A DNA stretch of 64,000 bases from Streptomyces microflavus (GTDB lineage: Bacteria > Actinomycetota > Actinomycetes > Streptomycetales > Streptomycetaceae): assembly GCF_014650075.1 (NCBI RefSeq), contig NZ_BMUG01000004.1, forward strand, positions 372,001 through 436,000, given 5' to 3'. The position numbers and the translations under genes were made by a program. Below are positions 38,632 to 50,439 of the stretch, piece after piece (within the stretch, counting starts at the first letter, position 1; the number at the start of each line of letters is the position of its first letter). Under the pieces are notes generated by a model. The model had not been told where the DNA came from and ran no database searches. It was given only the letters and a program-made list of their open reading frames with translations.

Positions 38632-39321
38632 ATGCCTACCCACCTCATCACCGGCGCCGGTTCCGGCATCGGGGCCGCTGTCGCCCGCCGTCTCCTGGAG
38701 CGCGGCGACGACCTCGTCCTGCTCGCCCGCGACGCCGGCCGCGCCAAGGAGTTCGCCGACCGCTACCCGGGCGCGCGGACCCTCGTCGGCGACCTCTCCA
38801 ACCCCGACCGGCTCTCCTGGGCGTTCGGCCAGCAGCCCATGCCCGAGCGTGTCGACACCCTGCTGCACATCGCGGGCGTCGTCGAGCTCGGCGCGGTGGG
38901 GGAGCTCACCCCCAAGGCCTGGCACTTCCAGCTCAACGCCAACCTGATCGCCCCCGCCGAGATCACCCGCCTCCTCATCCCGCAGCTCCGTGCCGCCCAG
39001 GGCCACGTCCTGTTCGTGAACTCCGGCGCCGGGCTCGCCGCCCACGCCGGGTGGAGCGCGTACGCCGCGAGCAAGCACGGCCTCAAGGCGCTCGCCGACT
39101 CGCTGCGCCACGAGGAGCACGGCAACGGGGTGCGCGTCACCTCCGTCTACCCCGGGCGCACCGCCAGCCCCATGCAGGCCAAGGTGCACCAGCAGGAGGG
39201 CAAGGAGTACGACGCCGCCCGCTGGATCGACCCCGAGTCGGTGGCCACCACGATCCTGATGGCGATCGACCTGCCGCGCGACGCCGAGGTGAACGACCTC
39301 ACCGTCCGCCCCGGCCGCTGA
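38632..39321 (+). CDS. Short-chain dehydrogenase/reductase
   Basis: The protein has 229 residues. The cofactor loop is TGAGSGIG (residues 6-13), with an acidic D/R combination nearby and NSGAG at the active-site strand. The catalytic Tyr-x3-Lys is in YAASKHG near residues 142-146. It is an NAD(P)-dependent oxidoreductase of unknown substrate. The gene end is duplicated directly downstream. Confidence 0.9.
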   Translation: MPTHLITGAGSGIGAAVARRLLERGDDLVLLARDAGRAKEFADRYPGARTLVGDLSNPDRLSWAFGQQPMPERVDTLLHIAGVVELGAVGELTPKAWHFQLNANLIAPAEITRLLIPQLRAAQGHVLFVNSGAGLAAHAGWSAYAASKHGLKALADSLRHEEHGNGVRVTSVYPGRTASPMQAKVHQQEGKEYDAARWIDPESVATTILMAIDLPRDAEVNDLTVRPGR

Positions 39322-39353
39322 CCCCGGAAGCCGTTCCCGGCCGCTGACCCCGG
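39310..39353. repeat. Direct repeat of the SDR gene 3' end
   Basis: An exact 18-bp sequence spanning the TGA stop (39310-39327) recurs at 39336-39353, offset 26. Similarity extends further upstream with a short gap. Confidence 0.8.
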
Positions 39354-39387
39354 CGCCCCGCGTACGCCGAGCGCACGCGGGGGACCG

Positions 39388-39393
39388 TAGGCT
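39388..39393 (+). promoter_or_regulatory. -10 element of the MetE-like gene
   Basis: TAGGCT ends 6 nt before the GTG start and no ribosome site lies between, so the transcript is probably leaderless. Confidence 0.45.
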
Positions 39394-39399
39394 TCCGGC

Positions 39400-42746
<3,347 letters not shown>

Positions 42747-43110
42747 CCGCCCGTCCCCCGCGACCCGCCCGCCACTCCCGGACATGCACTGTTCGCCTTA
42801 TCGAGACGACTTCGAGACGCGGCCCCGGCGTGGCGCGCGCCAGGTGGGGAAGAAACGGGGCAGAGGGGCAAAGAAGGGTCGGCCGGAGCCCGAACGGCCC
42901 ATGGGTATCACCCGTTCGGCGCATAGCAGATGGTGACGGGTAGTCGGTTCGCCTTCGGCAAGAGCTGTGGAGCGCTGCCCCTGGAAGCCCTTCGCGGCCT
43001 ACTGTTGAGGGGTAGCGCCTGCCGTGCACGGCTGCCTTCCCGGGGCCGTGGGAGCAAGAGGGCGGGGGCCACCGAGGGACTTCGGCACTGCCGGCTGTGA
43101 GAGGGACGGA
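42747..43110 (+). other. Intergenic region before rmdB
   Basis: No convincing gene is seen. It contains an 8-bp hairpin, CCGAACGG against CCGTTCGG (42890-42897 and 42912-42919), and a palindrome, TGGCGCGCGCCA, near 42832-42843. The rmdB promoter should lie here, but I could not assign its elements. Confidence 0.5.
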
Positions 43111-45264
43111 ATGAAACCGACCGAGAGCGCCGCCCCGGTGTCGCGGCTGCAAGGTTTCGTCGGCCTCACGTCCCCCGTGGGTGCCGGCGTCATAGGGACC
43201 GCCGCGTTACTGCTGGCGGCCGGCTTCTACCTGACGGTGCGCAGCGGCCACGCGCTCTTCCCGGACGGTGCCGTGGGCTGGTCGCTCGCCGTGCTCACCG
43301 GGATCATCGTCGGCCACCTGGTCGCGCTCGGCCGCGACCGCTGGTGGGGCGGCACCGGATCCGGGGCCGCCCTCACCCTCGCCGTGCTGCTGCTCTTCGG
43401 CTGGCTGCCCGCGGGGCTGGTCAGCCTGGTCGTCGTGGTGCTCGTCGGGAGCGCCCGCAGACACCGCTGGTGGCAGGGGCTCCTGCACGGTGCGGTCGAC
43501 ATCCTCGGCATCGCCGCGGCGGCGCTCGTGCTGGCCGCGCTCGGCGAGGTGCCGACCGTGGAGAGGCCCTGGCTGCCACTCGACTGGGGCATCGCGGCCG
43601 TACCGGAACTGCTCCTGACGGCGTCGACGTACCTGCTCGTCACCCGGGTCCTGCTGTGGTACGCGGGAGCGCCCCAGAACGGCGGGCTGCCGACCATCGC
43701 CCGCACCGCCCTGCTGCGCCAGGGGCTCGTCGCCGTCGCCCTGCTCGGGCTCGCCCCGCTGATCTGCGTCGTCGCGATGTCCATGCCCGTCGTGCTGCCG
43801 CTCTTCGCGGTCCCGCTGATCGCCCTGGACTCCACGCTCTGGATCGCCCGGGCCCGCGCCGAGGAGCAGCTGCGCGACCCGCTGACCGGTCTGCCCAATC
43901 GGCAGTGGCTGCTGGAGCGGGCCTGGACGGCGCTGGAGGACGCCGAGAGCGTGGGCACCAGGTCGGCGCTGGTCCTGATCGACCTGGACCGCTTCCGCGC
44001 GGTCAACGACACCCTCGGCCACCTCGCCGGGGACCGGCTGCTGCTCCAGATAGCGGAACGCCTCCGCCTCGCCCTGCCGTGCGGTGCCGAGGCGGCCCGG
44101 CTCGGCGGCGACGAGTTCGCCGTACTCCTGCCGCAGGCCGACTCGACCACCAGCGCCCAGCGGGTGGCCCGCCATCTGGTCGCCGAGCTGTCCTCGCCGC
44201 TCGACCTGGACGGCCTGGTCCTCGTGCTGGAGGCCAGCGCCGGGGTCGCCGTCTACCCCGACCACGCGCTGGACGCCGAAGGGCTGCTGCGCCGCGCCGA
44301 CGTCGCGATGTACCAGGCCAAGCGGGACCGTACGGGCGTGGAGGTGTACGAGTCGAAGCGGGACAGCAACACCCCCGACAGGCTCGGGCTCCTGGGCGAT
44401 CTGCGCCGGGCGCTGGACGCGGGCGACGTCGAGCTGCACTACCAGCCCAAGGTCCGCTTCGACGGGCAGGTCGCCGGTCTGGAGGCCCTGGTGCGCTGGG
44501 TGCATCCGGAGCGCGGCCGGGTCCCCCCGGACGAGTTCATCGCCATCGCGGAGTCGTCCGGCCTGATGCCGCACCTCACGGAGTACGTGCTGGAGACGGC
44601 GCTGGCCCAGGTGGCCCGGTGGCGGGCGCAGGGCCTCTTCGTCCCGGTCGCGGTCAACGTGTCCCCGCGCGATGTGCACACCCCGGGCTTCGCGGGCGGG
44701 GTCGCCGCCCGGCTCGCCCGCCACGGCGTCCCGGCCTCGGCGCTCCAGCTGGAGATCACCGAGCACGTCCTGCTGGAGGACCCGCAGCGCGCCGCCGACA
44801 CCCTGGCCGGGCTGACGGCGCACGGCGTGAAGATGTCCCTCGACGACTTCGGCACCGGCTACTCCTCCCTCGTACACCTGCGCAGGCTGCCGGTGAGCGA
44901 GCTGAAGATCGACCGCTCCTTCGTGGCCCGGCTCGCCGTCGACCACGAGGACGCGGAGATCGTCCGCTGCACGATCGACCTGGCCCACTCGCTCGGCCTG
45001 GTCGTCGTCGCCGAAGGGGTGGAGGACGACGAGACCTGGGAGCGGCTGAGGGACCTGCGGTGCGACGCGGTGCAGGGCTGGCTGGTGGCCGCCGCGATGC
45101 CGCCCCAGGAGACGACGGCCTGGCTGCGGGCGCGCGGCGAGCACGGCTGGCGGCGCCCCGCGGAGCTGGAGGCGCAGGCGGCCGCCGCCGCGGCGAACGG
45201 GAAGCCGGACGGTGAGCAGCACCCGACCCAGGGACGTACGGTCTCGGGCCCGGCGACGGCCTGA
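43111..45264 (+). CDS. rmdB: Membrane GGDEF-EAL protein, RmdB-like c-di-GMP phosphodiesterase
   Basis: The protein has 717 residues. About six to seven membrane helices (residues 20-245) are followed by GGDEF (DPLTGLPNR; GGDEF intact near residue 331) and EAL. All catalytic EAL positions are visible: EALVRW, VNVS, EITE, LDDFGTGYSSL, LKIDRSF and VAEGVE. The RxxD inhibitory site before GGDEF is absent. Gene position after ligA matches SCO5495, RmdB, a phosphodiesterase that controls development in S. coelicolor. Net hydrolysis of c-di-GMP is therefore likely. The ATG at 43111 follows GAGAGGGA. Confidence 0.92.
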   Translation: MKPTESAAPVSRLQGFVGLTSPVGAGVIGTAALLLAAGFYLTVRSGHALFPDGAVGWSLAVLTGIIVGHLVALGRDRWWGGTGSGAALTLAVLLLFGWLPAGLVSLVVVVLVGSARRHRWWQGLLHGAVDILGIAAAALVLAALGEVPTVERPWLPLDWGIAAVPELLLTASTYLLVTRVLLWYAGAPQNGGLPTIARTALLRQGLVAVALLGLAPLICVVAMSMPVVLPLFAVPLIALDSTLWIARARAEEQLRDPLTGLPNRQWLLERAWTALEDAESVGTRSALVLIDLDRFRAVNDTLGHLAGDRLLLQIAERLRLALPCGAEAARLGGDEFAVLLPQADSTTSAQRVARHLVAELSSPLDLDGLVLVLEASAGVAVYPDHALDAEGLLRRADVAMYQAKRDRTGVEVYESKRDSNTPDRLGLLGDLRRALDAGDVELHYQPKVRFDGQVAGLEALVRWVHPERGRVPPDEFIAIAESSGLMPHLTEYVLETALAQVARWRAQGLFVPVAVNVSPRDVHTPGFAGGVAARLARHGVPASALQLEITEHVLLEDPQRAADTLAGLTAHGVKMSLDDFGTGYSSLVHLRRLPVSELKIDRSFVARLAVDHEDAEIVRCTIDLAHSLGLVVVAEGVEDDETWERLRDLRCDAVQGWLVAAAMPPQETTAWLRARGEHGWRRPAELEAQAAAAAANGKPDGEQHPTQGRTVSGPATA

Positions 45265-45319
45265 GCCAGGGCCCCGGGCCCGTACCGAAAACGTCCGAAA
45301 GGGGTGGGCCGATCGGGGT

Positions 45320-45344
45320 GGGGTACCCGCTCGCGGGGGACCCC
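45320..45344 (+). terminator. Hairpin between rmdB and gatC
   Basis: GGGGTaCCCGC pairs with GCGGGggACCCC across a 2-nt loop, 55 nt past the rmdB stop. A -10-like TAGGAT for gatC follows at 45346-45351. Confidence 0.5.
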
Positions 45345-45390
45345 ATAGGATTGGGGCCAAAACCACACACCAACCCCTGAGGATCGCTGC

Positions 45391-45687
45391 ATGCCTGGCA
45401 TCACGCGCGAGGAGGTCGCCCACCTCGCCCGGCTGGCGCGTCTGGAGCTGAAGGGCGAAGAGCTCGATCACTTCGCCGGTCAGCTCGACGACATCATCGG
45501 CGCGGTCGCCCGCGTCTCCGAGGTCGCCGACCAAGACGTACCGCCGACCTCCCACCCGCTGCCGCTGACCAACGTCATGCGCGCGGACGAGGTCCGTCCG
45601 TCGCTCACCCCCGCGCAGGCGCTCTCCGGCGCCCCGGCCCAGGAGCAGCAGCGTTTCAAGGTGCCGCAGATCCTGGGGGAGGACTAA
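45391..45687 (+). CDS. gatC: Aspartyl/glutamyl-tRNA amidotransferase subunit C
   Basis: The protein has 98 residues. The N-terminal [15 protein letters not shown] motif and the C-terminal [19 protein letters not shown] are typical of GatC, which wraps around GatA and stabilises the GatCAB complex. The ATG at 45391 follows TGAGGA. It is 5 nt ahead of gatA. Confidence 0.95.
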   Translation: MPGITREEVAHLARLARLELKGEELDHFAGQLDDIIGAVARVSEVADQDVPPTSHPLPLTNVMRADEVRPSLTPAQALSGAPAQEQQRFKVPQILGED

Positions 45688-45692
45688 CCGCC

Positions 45693-47195
45693 ATGACGGA
45701 CATCAGCACCATCATCAAGCTCACCGCGGCCGAGATCGCCGCGAAGATCGCCTCCGGCGAGCTCACGGCCGTCGAGGTCACCGAGGCCCACCTGGCCCGG
45801 ATCGACGCGGTCGACGAGAAGGTCCACGCCTTCCTGCACATCGACCGCGAGGGCGCGCTCGCCCAGGCCCGTGCCGTGGACGCCAAGCGTGAGGCCGGCG
45901 AGAAGCTCGGCCCGCTGGCCGGTGTCCCGCTCGCGCTGAAGGACATCTTCACCACCAAGGACATGCCGACCACCGTCGGTTCCAAGATCCTCGAAGGCTG
46001 GGTCCCGCCGTACGACGCGACGGTCACCCAGCGCCTGAGGGCCGCCGACGTCGTCATCCTCGGCAAGACCAACATGGACGAGTTCGCCATGGGGTCCTCC
46101 ACCGAGAACAGCGCCTACGGCCCCACCGGCAACCCGTGGGACCTCACCCGCATCCCCGGCGGTTCCGGCGGCGGCTCCTCCGCCGCCCTCGCCTCCTACG
46201 AGGCCCCGCTCGCCATCGGCACGGACACCGGCGGCTCGATCCGCCAGCCCGCCGCCGTCACCGGCACGGTCGGCGTCAAGCCCACCTACGGCGGCGTCTC
46301 CCGCTACGGCATGGTCGCCTTCTCGTCCTCCCTGGACCAGGGCGGGCCCTGCGCCCGTACGGTCCTGGACGCGGCGCTGCTCCACGAGGCCATCGCCGGG
46401 CACGACCCGATGGACTCGACCTCCATCGACGCCCCGGTCCCGCCGGTCGTCGAGGCCGCGCGCAACGGCTCCGTACAGGGCATGCGCGTAGGCGTCGTCA
46501 AGCAGTTCCGCGGCGAGGGCTACCAGGCGGGCGTCCTCCAGCGCTTCGACGAGTCGGTCGAGCTGCTGAAGTCGCTGGGCGCGGACGTCGTGGAGCTGGA
46601 CTGCCCGTCCTTCGACCTGGCGCTCTCCGCGTACTACCTGATCGCGCCCTCGGAGTGCTCCTCCAACCTGGCCCGCTTCGACGCCATGCGCTACGGCCTG
46701 CGGGTCGGCGACGACGGCACGAAGTCGGCCGAGGAGGTCACCGCGCTGACCCGCGAGGCTGGCTTCGGAGACGAGGTCAAGCGCCGCATCATCCTGGGGA
46801 CGTACGCGCTCAGCTCCGGCTACTACGACGCGTACTACGGCTCGGCCCAGAAGGTCCGCACCCTCATCACCCGGGACTTCGAGAAGGCCTTCGAGCAGGT
46901 CGACGTGATCGTCTCCCCGACGACGCCGACCACCGCCTTCCCGATCGGCGAGCGCGCCGACGACCCGATGGCGATGTACCTCGCGGACCTGTGCACGATC
47001 CCGACCAACCTGGCCGGCAACTCCGCCATGTCGCTCCCCTGCGGCCTGGCACCCGAGGACGGTCTGCCGGTCGGCCTGCAGATCATCGCCCCCGCCATGA
47101 AGGACGACCGGCTCTACAAGGTCGGAGCGGCCGTCGAAGCCGCGTTCGTGGAAAAGTGGGGGCACCCGCTGCTTGAGGAGGCTCCGTCGCTGTGA
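45693..47195 (+). CDS. gatA: Aspartyl/glutamyl-tRNA amidotransferase subunit A (amidase)
   Basis: It releases ammonia from glutamine and passes it to GatB to convert Glu-tRNA(Gln) or Asp-tRNA(Asn). The protein has 500 residues. The Ser-cisSer-Lys triad is Lys83 (ALKDIF), Ser158 in PGGSGGGSS and Ser182 in [17 protein letters not shown] precedes the ATG. Its stop overlaps the start of the small gene. Confidence 0.97.
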   Translation: MTDISTIIKLTAAEIAAKIASGELTAVEVTEAHLARIDAVDEKVHAFLHIDREGALAQARAVDAKREAGEKLGPLAGVPLALKDIFTTKDMPTTVGSKILEGWVPPYDATVTQRLRAADVVILGKTNMDEFAMGSSTENSAYGPTGNPWDLTRIPGGSGGGSSAALASYEAPLAIGTDTGGSIRQPAAVTGTVGVKPTYGGVSRYGMVAFSSSLDQGGPCARTVLDAALLHEAIAGHDPMDSTSIDAPVPPVVEAARNGSVQGMRVGVVKQFRGEGYQAGVLQRFDESVELLKSLGADVVELDCPSFDLALSAYYLIAPSECSSNLARFDAMRYGLRVGDDGTKSAEEVTALTREAGFGDEVKRRIILGTYALSSGYYDAYYGSAQKVRTLITRDFEKAFEQVDVIVSPTTPTTAFPIGERADDPMAMYLADLCTIPTNLAGNSAMSLPCGLAPEDGLPVGLQIIAPAMKDDRLYKVGAAVEAAFVEKWGHPLLEEAPSL

Positions 47196-47434
47196 GTGCC
47201 ATGGCAAAGAAGGCCAGTAACTTCAAGAAGTCCAAGACCGGGCTGTACGTCGCGCTCGGCAGTACCGCGTTCGGCGCGATCAGCGTCGCCAAGCAGGCGA
47301 AGCTCGCCCGCAACGACAACGACGTGCTGCGTCTCGTCGACGCGGCCGTCTCCGCGGCCGCCATCGTCACCGGACTCGCGATCCTCTATCGCGAACTGAA
47401 GCGTCTGGGCGACGACGACGTCCTGCTGGGCTGA
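47192..47434 (+). CDS. Conserved small protein between gatA and gatB
   Basis: The protein has 80 residues from GTG at 47192, which overlaps the gatA stop; an ATG at 47201 is also possible. A basic N-terminus ([12 protein letters not shown]) is followed by one hydrophobic helix ([16 protein letters not shown]) and a second less polar helix ([21 protein letters not shown]). It is probably a membrane-associated protein. Its placement in the gat operon suggests co-expression. I do not recognise a family. Confidence 0.8.
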   Translation: MSAMAKKASNFKKSKTGLYVALGSTAFGAISVAKQAKLARNDNDVLRLVDAAVSAAAIVTGLAILYRELKRLGDDDVLLG

Positions 47435-47450
47435 GAGGGAAAGTTTCACC

Positions 47451-48959
47451 GTGACTGTCACCGACCTGGTGTCGTACGAGGACGCACTCGCGTCCTACGA
47501 CCCCGTCATGGGCCTCGAAGTCCATGTCGAACTCGGCACCAAGACCAAGATGTTCTGCGGCTGCTCCACGGAGCTGAAGCAGGACGCCAACTCCCAGACC
47601 TGTCCGGTCTGTCTCGGGCTGCCCGGCGCACTGCCGGTGGTCAACGAGATCGGCGTGGAGTCGGCCATCAAGATCGGTCTCGCGCTCAACTGCGAGATCG
47701 CCGAGTGGTGCCGCTTCGCCCGGAAGAACTACTTCTATCCGGACATGCCGAAGAACTTCCAGACCTCCCAGTACGACGAGCCGATCGCCTTCAACGGCTA
47801 TCTGGACGTCCAGCTGGAGGACGGCGAGATCTTCCGGGTGCAGATCGAGCGCGCCCACATGGAGGAGGACACCGGCAAGTCGACGCACGTCGGCGGCGCC
47901 ACCGGCCGTATCCACGGCGCGTCCCACTCCCTGCTCGACTACAACCGGGCCGGCATCCCGCTCATCGAGATCGTCACCAAGCCGATCGAGGGAGCCGGTG
48001 CCCGCGCCCCCGAGGTCGCCAAGGCGTACGTCGCCGAGCTCCGCGAGCTGATCAAGGCCCTCGGGGTCTCCGAGGCGCGCATGGAGATGGGCCAGATGCG
48101 CTGCGACGTCAACCTGTCGCTGCGCCCGCACGGCCGCGAGGAGTTCGGTACCCGCTCCGAGACGAAGAACGTGAACTCGCTGCGTTCCGTCGAGCGGGCC
48201 GCGCGCTACGAGGTCCAGCGGCACGCCGCCGTGCTGTCCTCGGGCGGCACCATCGTGCAGGAGACCCGGCATTTCCACGAGGAGGACGGCTCCACCACGG
48301 CCGGCCGTATCAAGGACAACGCCGAGGACTACCGCTACTTCCCCGAGCCGGACCTGGTGCCCGTGGCACCGGCCCGCGACTGGGTCGAGGAGCTCCGCAA
48401 GGGCCTCCCCGAGCTGCCCCGGCTGCGGCGCGCCCGGCTCAAGGAGGACTGGGGCGTCAACGAGCACGACATGCAGTCCATCCTCAACGCGGGCGCGGTC
48501 GACCTGATCGTCGCCACGACCGAGGCGGGCGCACCCTCGGACCAGGCCCGCAAGTGGTGGATGGGCGAGCTGGCCCGTAACGCCAACGAGACCGGCCGCG
48601 GCCTGGACGAGCTGCCGATCACCCCGGCGCAGGTCGCCCGGGTGGCCGCGCTCGTCGCCGCGGGCGACCTCAACGACAAGCTGGCCCGCCAGGTCATCGA
48701 GGGCGTCCTCGCGGGCGAGGGCGACCCGGACACCGTCGTCGAGAAGCGCGGCCTGAAGGTCGTCTCGGACGAGGGCGCGCTGTCCACGGCCGTGGACGAG
48801 GCCATCGCGGGCAACGCGGCCATCGCGGACAAGATCCGCGCCGGCAAGGTCGCGGCGGCGGGCGCGCTCGTCGGCGCGGTCATGAAGGCCACCCGTGGCC
48901 AGGCGGACGCGGCGCGTGTGCGCGAGCTGATCCTGGAGAAGCTCGGCGCCGAGGGCTGA
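47451..48959 (+). CDS. gatB: Aspartyl/glutamyl-tRNA amidotransferase subunit B
   Basis: It binds misacylated tRNA, phosphorylates the side chain and amidates it. The protein has 502 residues. [16 protein letters not shown] starts the cradle domain; CPVCLGLPG follows a Cys pair that binds zinc (CGCS); [11 protein letters not shown] and [16 protein letters not shown] are signature segments; the C-terminal YqeY-like helical domain is complete. GTG at 47451 follows GAGAGGGAAAG. Confidence 0.97.
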   Translation: MTVTDLVSYEDALASYDPVMGLEVHVELGTKTKMFCGCSTELKQDANSQTCPVCLGLPGALPVVNEIGVESAIKIGLALNCEIAEWCRFARKNYFYPDMPKNFQTSQYDEPIAFNGYLDVQLEDGEIFRVQIERAHMEEDTGKSTHVGGATGRIHGASHSLLDYNRAGIPLIEIVTKPIEGAGARAPEVAKAYVAELRELIKALGVSEARMEMGQMRCDVNLSLRPHGREEFGTRSETKNVNSLRSVERAARYEVQRHAAVLSSGGTIVQETRHFHEEDGSTTAGRIKDNAEDYRYFPEPDLVPVAPARDWVEELRKGLPELPRLRRARLKEDWGVNEHDMQSILNAGAVDLIVATTEAGAPSDQARKWWMGELARNANETGRGLDELPITPAQVARVAALVAAGDLNDKLARQVIEGVLAGEGDPDTVVEKRGLKVVSDEGALSTAVDEAIAGNAAIADKIRAGKVAAAGALVGAVMKATRGQADAARVRELILEKLGAEG

Positions 48960-48982
48960 TCCCCCGGCCGATCACGTCCTGA

Positions 48983-49023
48983 AGGGGCGGTGCACCCGTA
49001 TCCACGACGGGCGCACCGCCCCT
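48983..49023 (+). terminator. Strong hairpin terminator after gatB
   Basis: A 17-bp stem with one mismatch (48983-48999 against 49007-49023) has a 7-nt loop and lies 23 nt past the gatB stop. Confidence 0.8.
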
Positions 49024-49057
49024 CCGGCTGTGCTTCGCAGAACCCTGAGAGACCCCC

Positions 49058-50317
49058 CTGAACACCGTCACCGCAGAGCTCGTCTCCTTCGCCCTCCTCC
49101 TGGGCGTCCTCGCCTTCGCCGTCGTACGCCCGAGGGGCCTGCCGGAGGCGACCGTCGCCGTGCCCGCCGCGGTGCTCGTGGTGGCCGTGGGGGCGGTGAC
49201 CTGGCCCGAGGCCCGGGAGCAGGTCGGTGAGCTGCTGCCCGTCGTCGGGTTCCTCGCCGCGATCCTGGTGCTGGCCCAGCTCTGCGCCGACGAGGGGCTG
49301 TTCCGGGCCGCCGGGGACCTGGTGGCCCGCGCCTGCCGGGGGCAGACCGGCCCGCTCCTCGGTGGGGTCTTCGTCGTCGCCTCCCTCATCACCGCCGTCC
49401 TCAGCCTGGACGCCACCGTGGTCCTGCTGACCCCGGTCGTCCTCGCCACGGCGGCCCGGGTCGGTGCGCGGCCGCGCCCGTACGTCTACGCCTGCGCGCA
49501 CCTCGCCAACTCCGCCTCCCTCCTGCTCCCCGTCTCCAACCTCACCAACCTCCTGGCGTTCACCGCGAGCGGCCTCTCCTTCACCCGGTTCGCCGCGCTG
49601 ATGGCGCTGCCGTGGCTCGCCGCGATCGCCGTCGAGTACGCGGTGTTCCGTCGCGCGTTCAGGGCCGACCTGGCCGCCGGGGCGCACGCGCCGGACCCGG
49701 AGGCAGAGCGCACGCCCGTACCCGTCTTCACGCTCGTCGTGCTGGGGCTGACCCTCGCCGGGTTCGTCGTCACCTCGTTCGCGGGGGCCGAGCCGCTGTG
49801 GGCGGCGCTGGCGGGGGCGGCGGTGCTCGCCGTACGGGCGCTCGCCAAGCGGGAGACCACGCCGGCCGCCGTCGTCCGCTCGGCCAACCCCCTGTTCTGC
49901 CTCTTCGTCCTCGCGCTCGGCGTCGTCGTCAAGGCGGTCGTCGACAACGGCCTGGGGGACGGGATCGCCGCCCTCCTGCCCGACGGCGACACGCTGCCCG
50001 CACTGCTCGGCGTCGCCGTGGTCGCGGCGCTGCTGGCCAACCTGATCAACAACCTGCCCGCGATCCTCGCCCTGCTCCCGATCGTCGCGGCGGCCGGTCC
50101 CGGACCGCTGCTCGCCGCCCTGATCGGGGTGAACATCGGCCCCAACCTCACCTACGTCGGGTCCCTCGCCACGCTCCTGTGGCGCCGCATCCTGCACGCC
50201 CACGGGGACGCCCCCGAGCTGGGCCACTTCACGCGGCTGGGACTCGCGACCGTACCGGCGACGCTCCTGGCCTCGACGCTCGCGCTCTGGGGATCGCTGC
50301 ACCTCATCGGGGTGTAG
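49058..50317 (+). CDS. SLC13/ArsB-like ion permease, apparent CTG start
   Basis: The protein has 419 residues if started at CTG 49058, with 10 or more membrane helices. Motifs NSASLLLPVSNLTNLLAF and NLINNLPAILALLPIV, the two re-entrant loops, and GVNIGPNLTYVGSL are typical of the ArsB/NhaD/SLC13 group; the substrate could be arsenite, sodium or a carboxylate. An in-frame TGA at 49046 and the lack of any ATG, GTG or TTG before 49160 leave CTG 49058 as the earliest usable start, 7 nt after GAGAGA. A GTG start at 49160 would remove helix 1 (LVSFALLLGVLAFAVV). Confidence 0.8.
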   Translation: MNTVTAELVSFALLLGVLAFAVVRPRGLPEATVAVPAAVLVVAVGAVTWPEAREQVGELLPVVGFLAAILVLAQLCADEGLFRAAGDLVARACRGQTGPLLGGVFVVASLITAVLSLDATVVLLTPVVLATAARVGARPRPYVYACAHLANSASLLLPVSNLTNLLAFTASGLSFTRFAALMALPWLAAIAVEYAVFRRAFRADLAAGAHAPDPEAERTPVPVFTLVVLGLTLAGFVVTSFAGAEPLWAALAGAAVLAVRALAKRETTPAAVVRSANPLFCLFVLALGVVVKAVVDNGLGDGIAALLPDGDTLPALLGVAVVAALLANLINNLPAILALLPIVAAAGPGPLLAALIGVNIGPNLTYVGSLATLLWRRILHAHGDAPELGHFTRLGLATVPATLLASTLALWGSLHLIGV

Positions 50318-50439
50318 GCCGCCGGTTGGACTTCTCGTCCGACCTCTTGGACGTTCACCACCGGGCCGTACGCAGTCCTTCCCGCCGCCACCTGCCCCAA
50401 CTAGCTTCCCGGCTGTAACCACCGAATCGGGAGGCTCTT

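Noticed and set aside
42890..42960. BldD-type binding box before rmdB
   Set aside because: A TGAC half-site is present, but the matching half-site is not at the required spacing.
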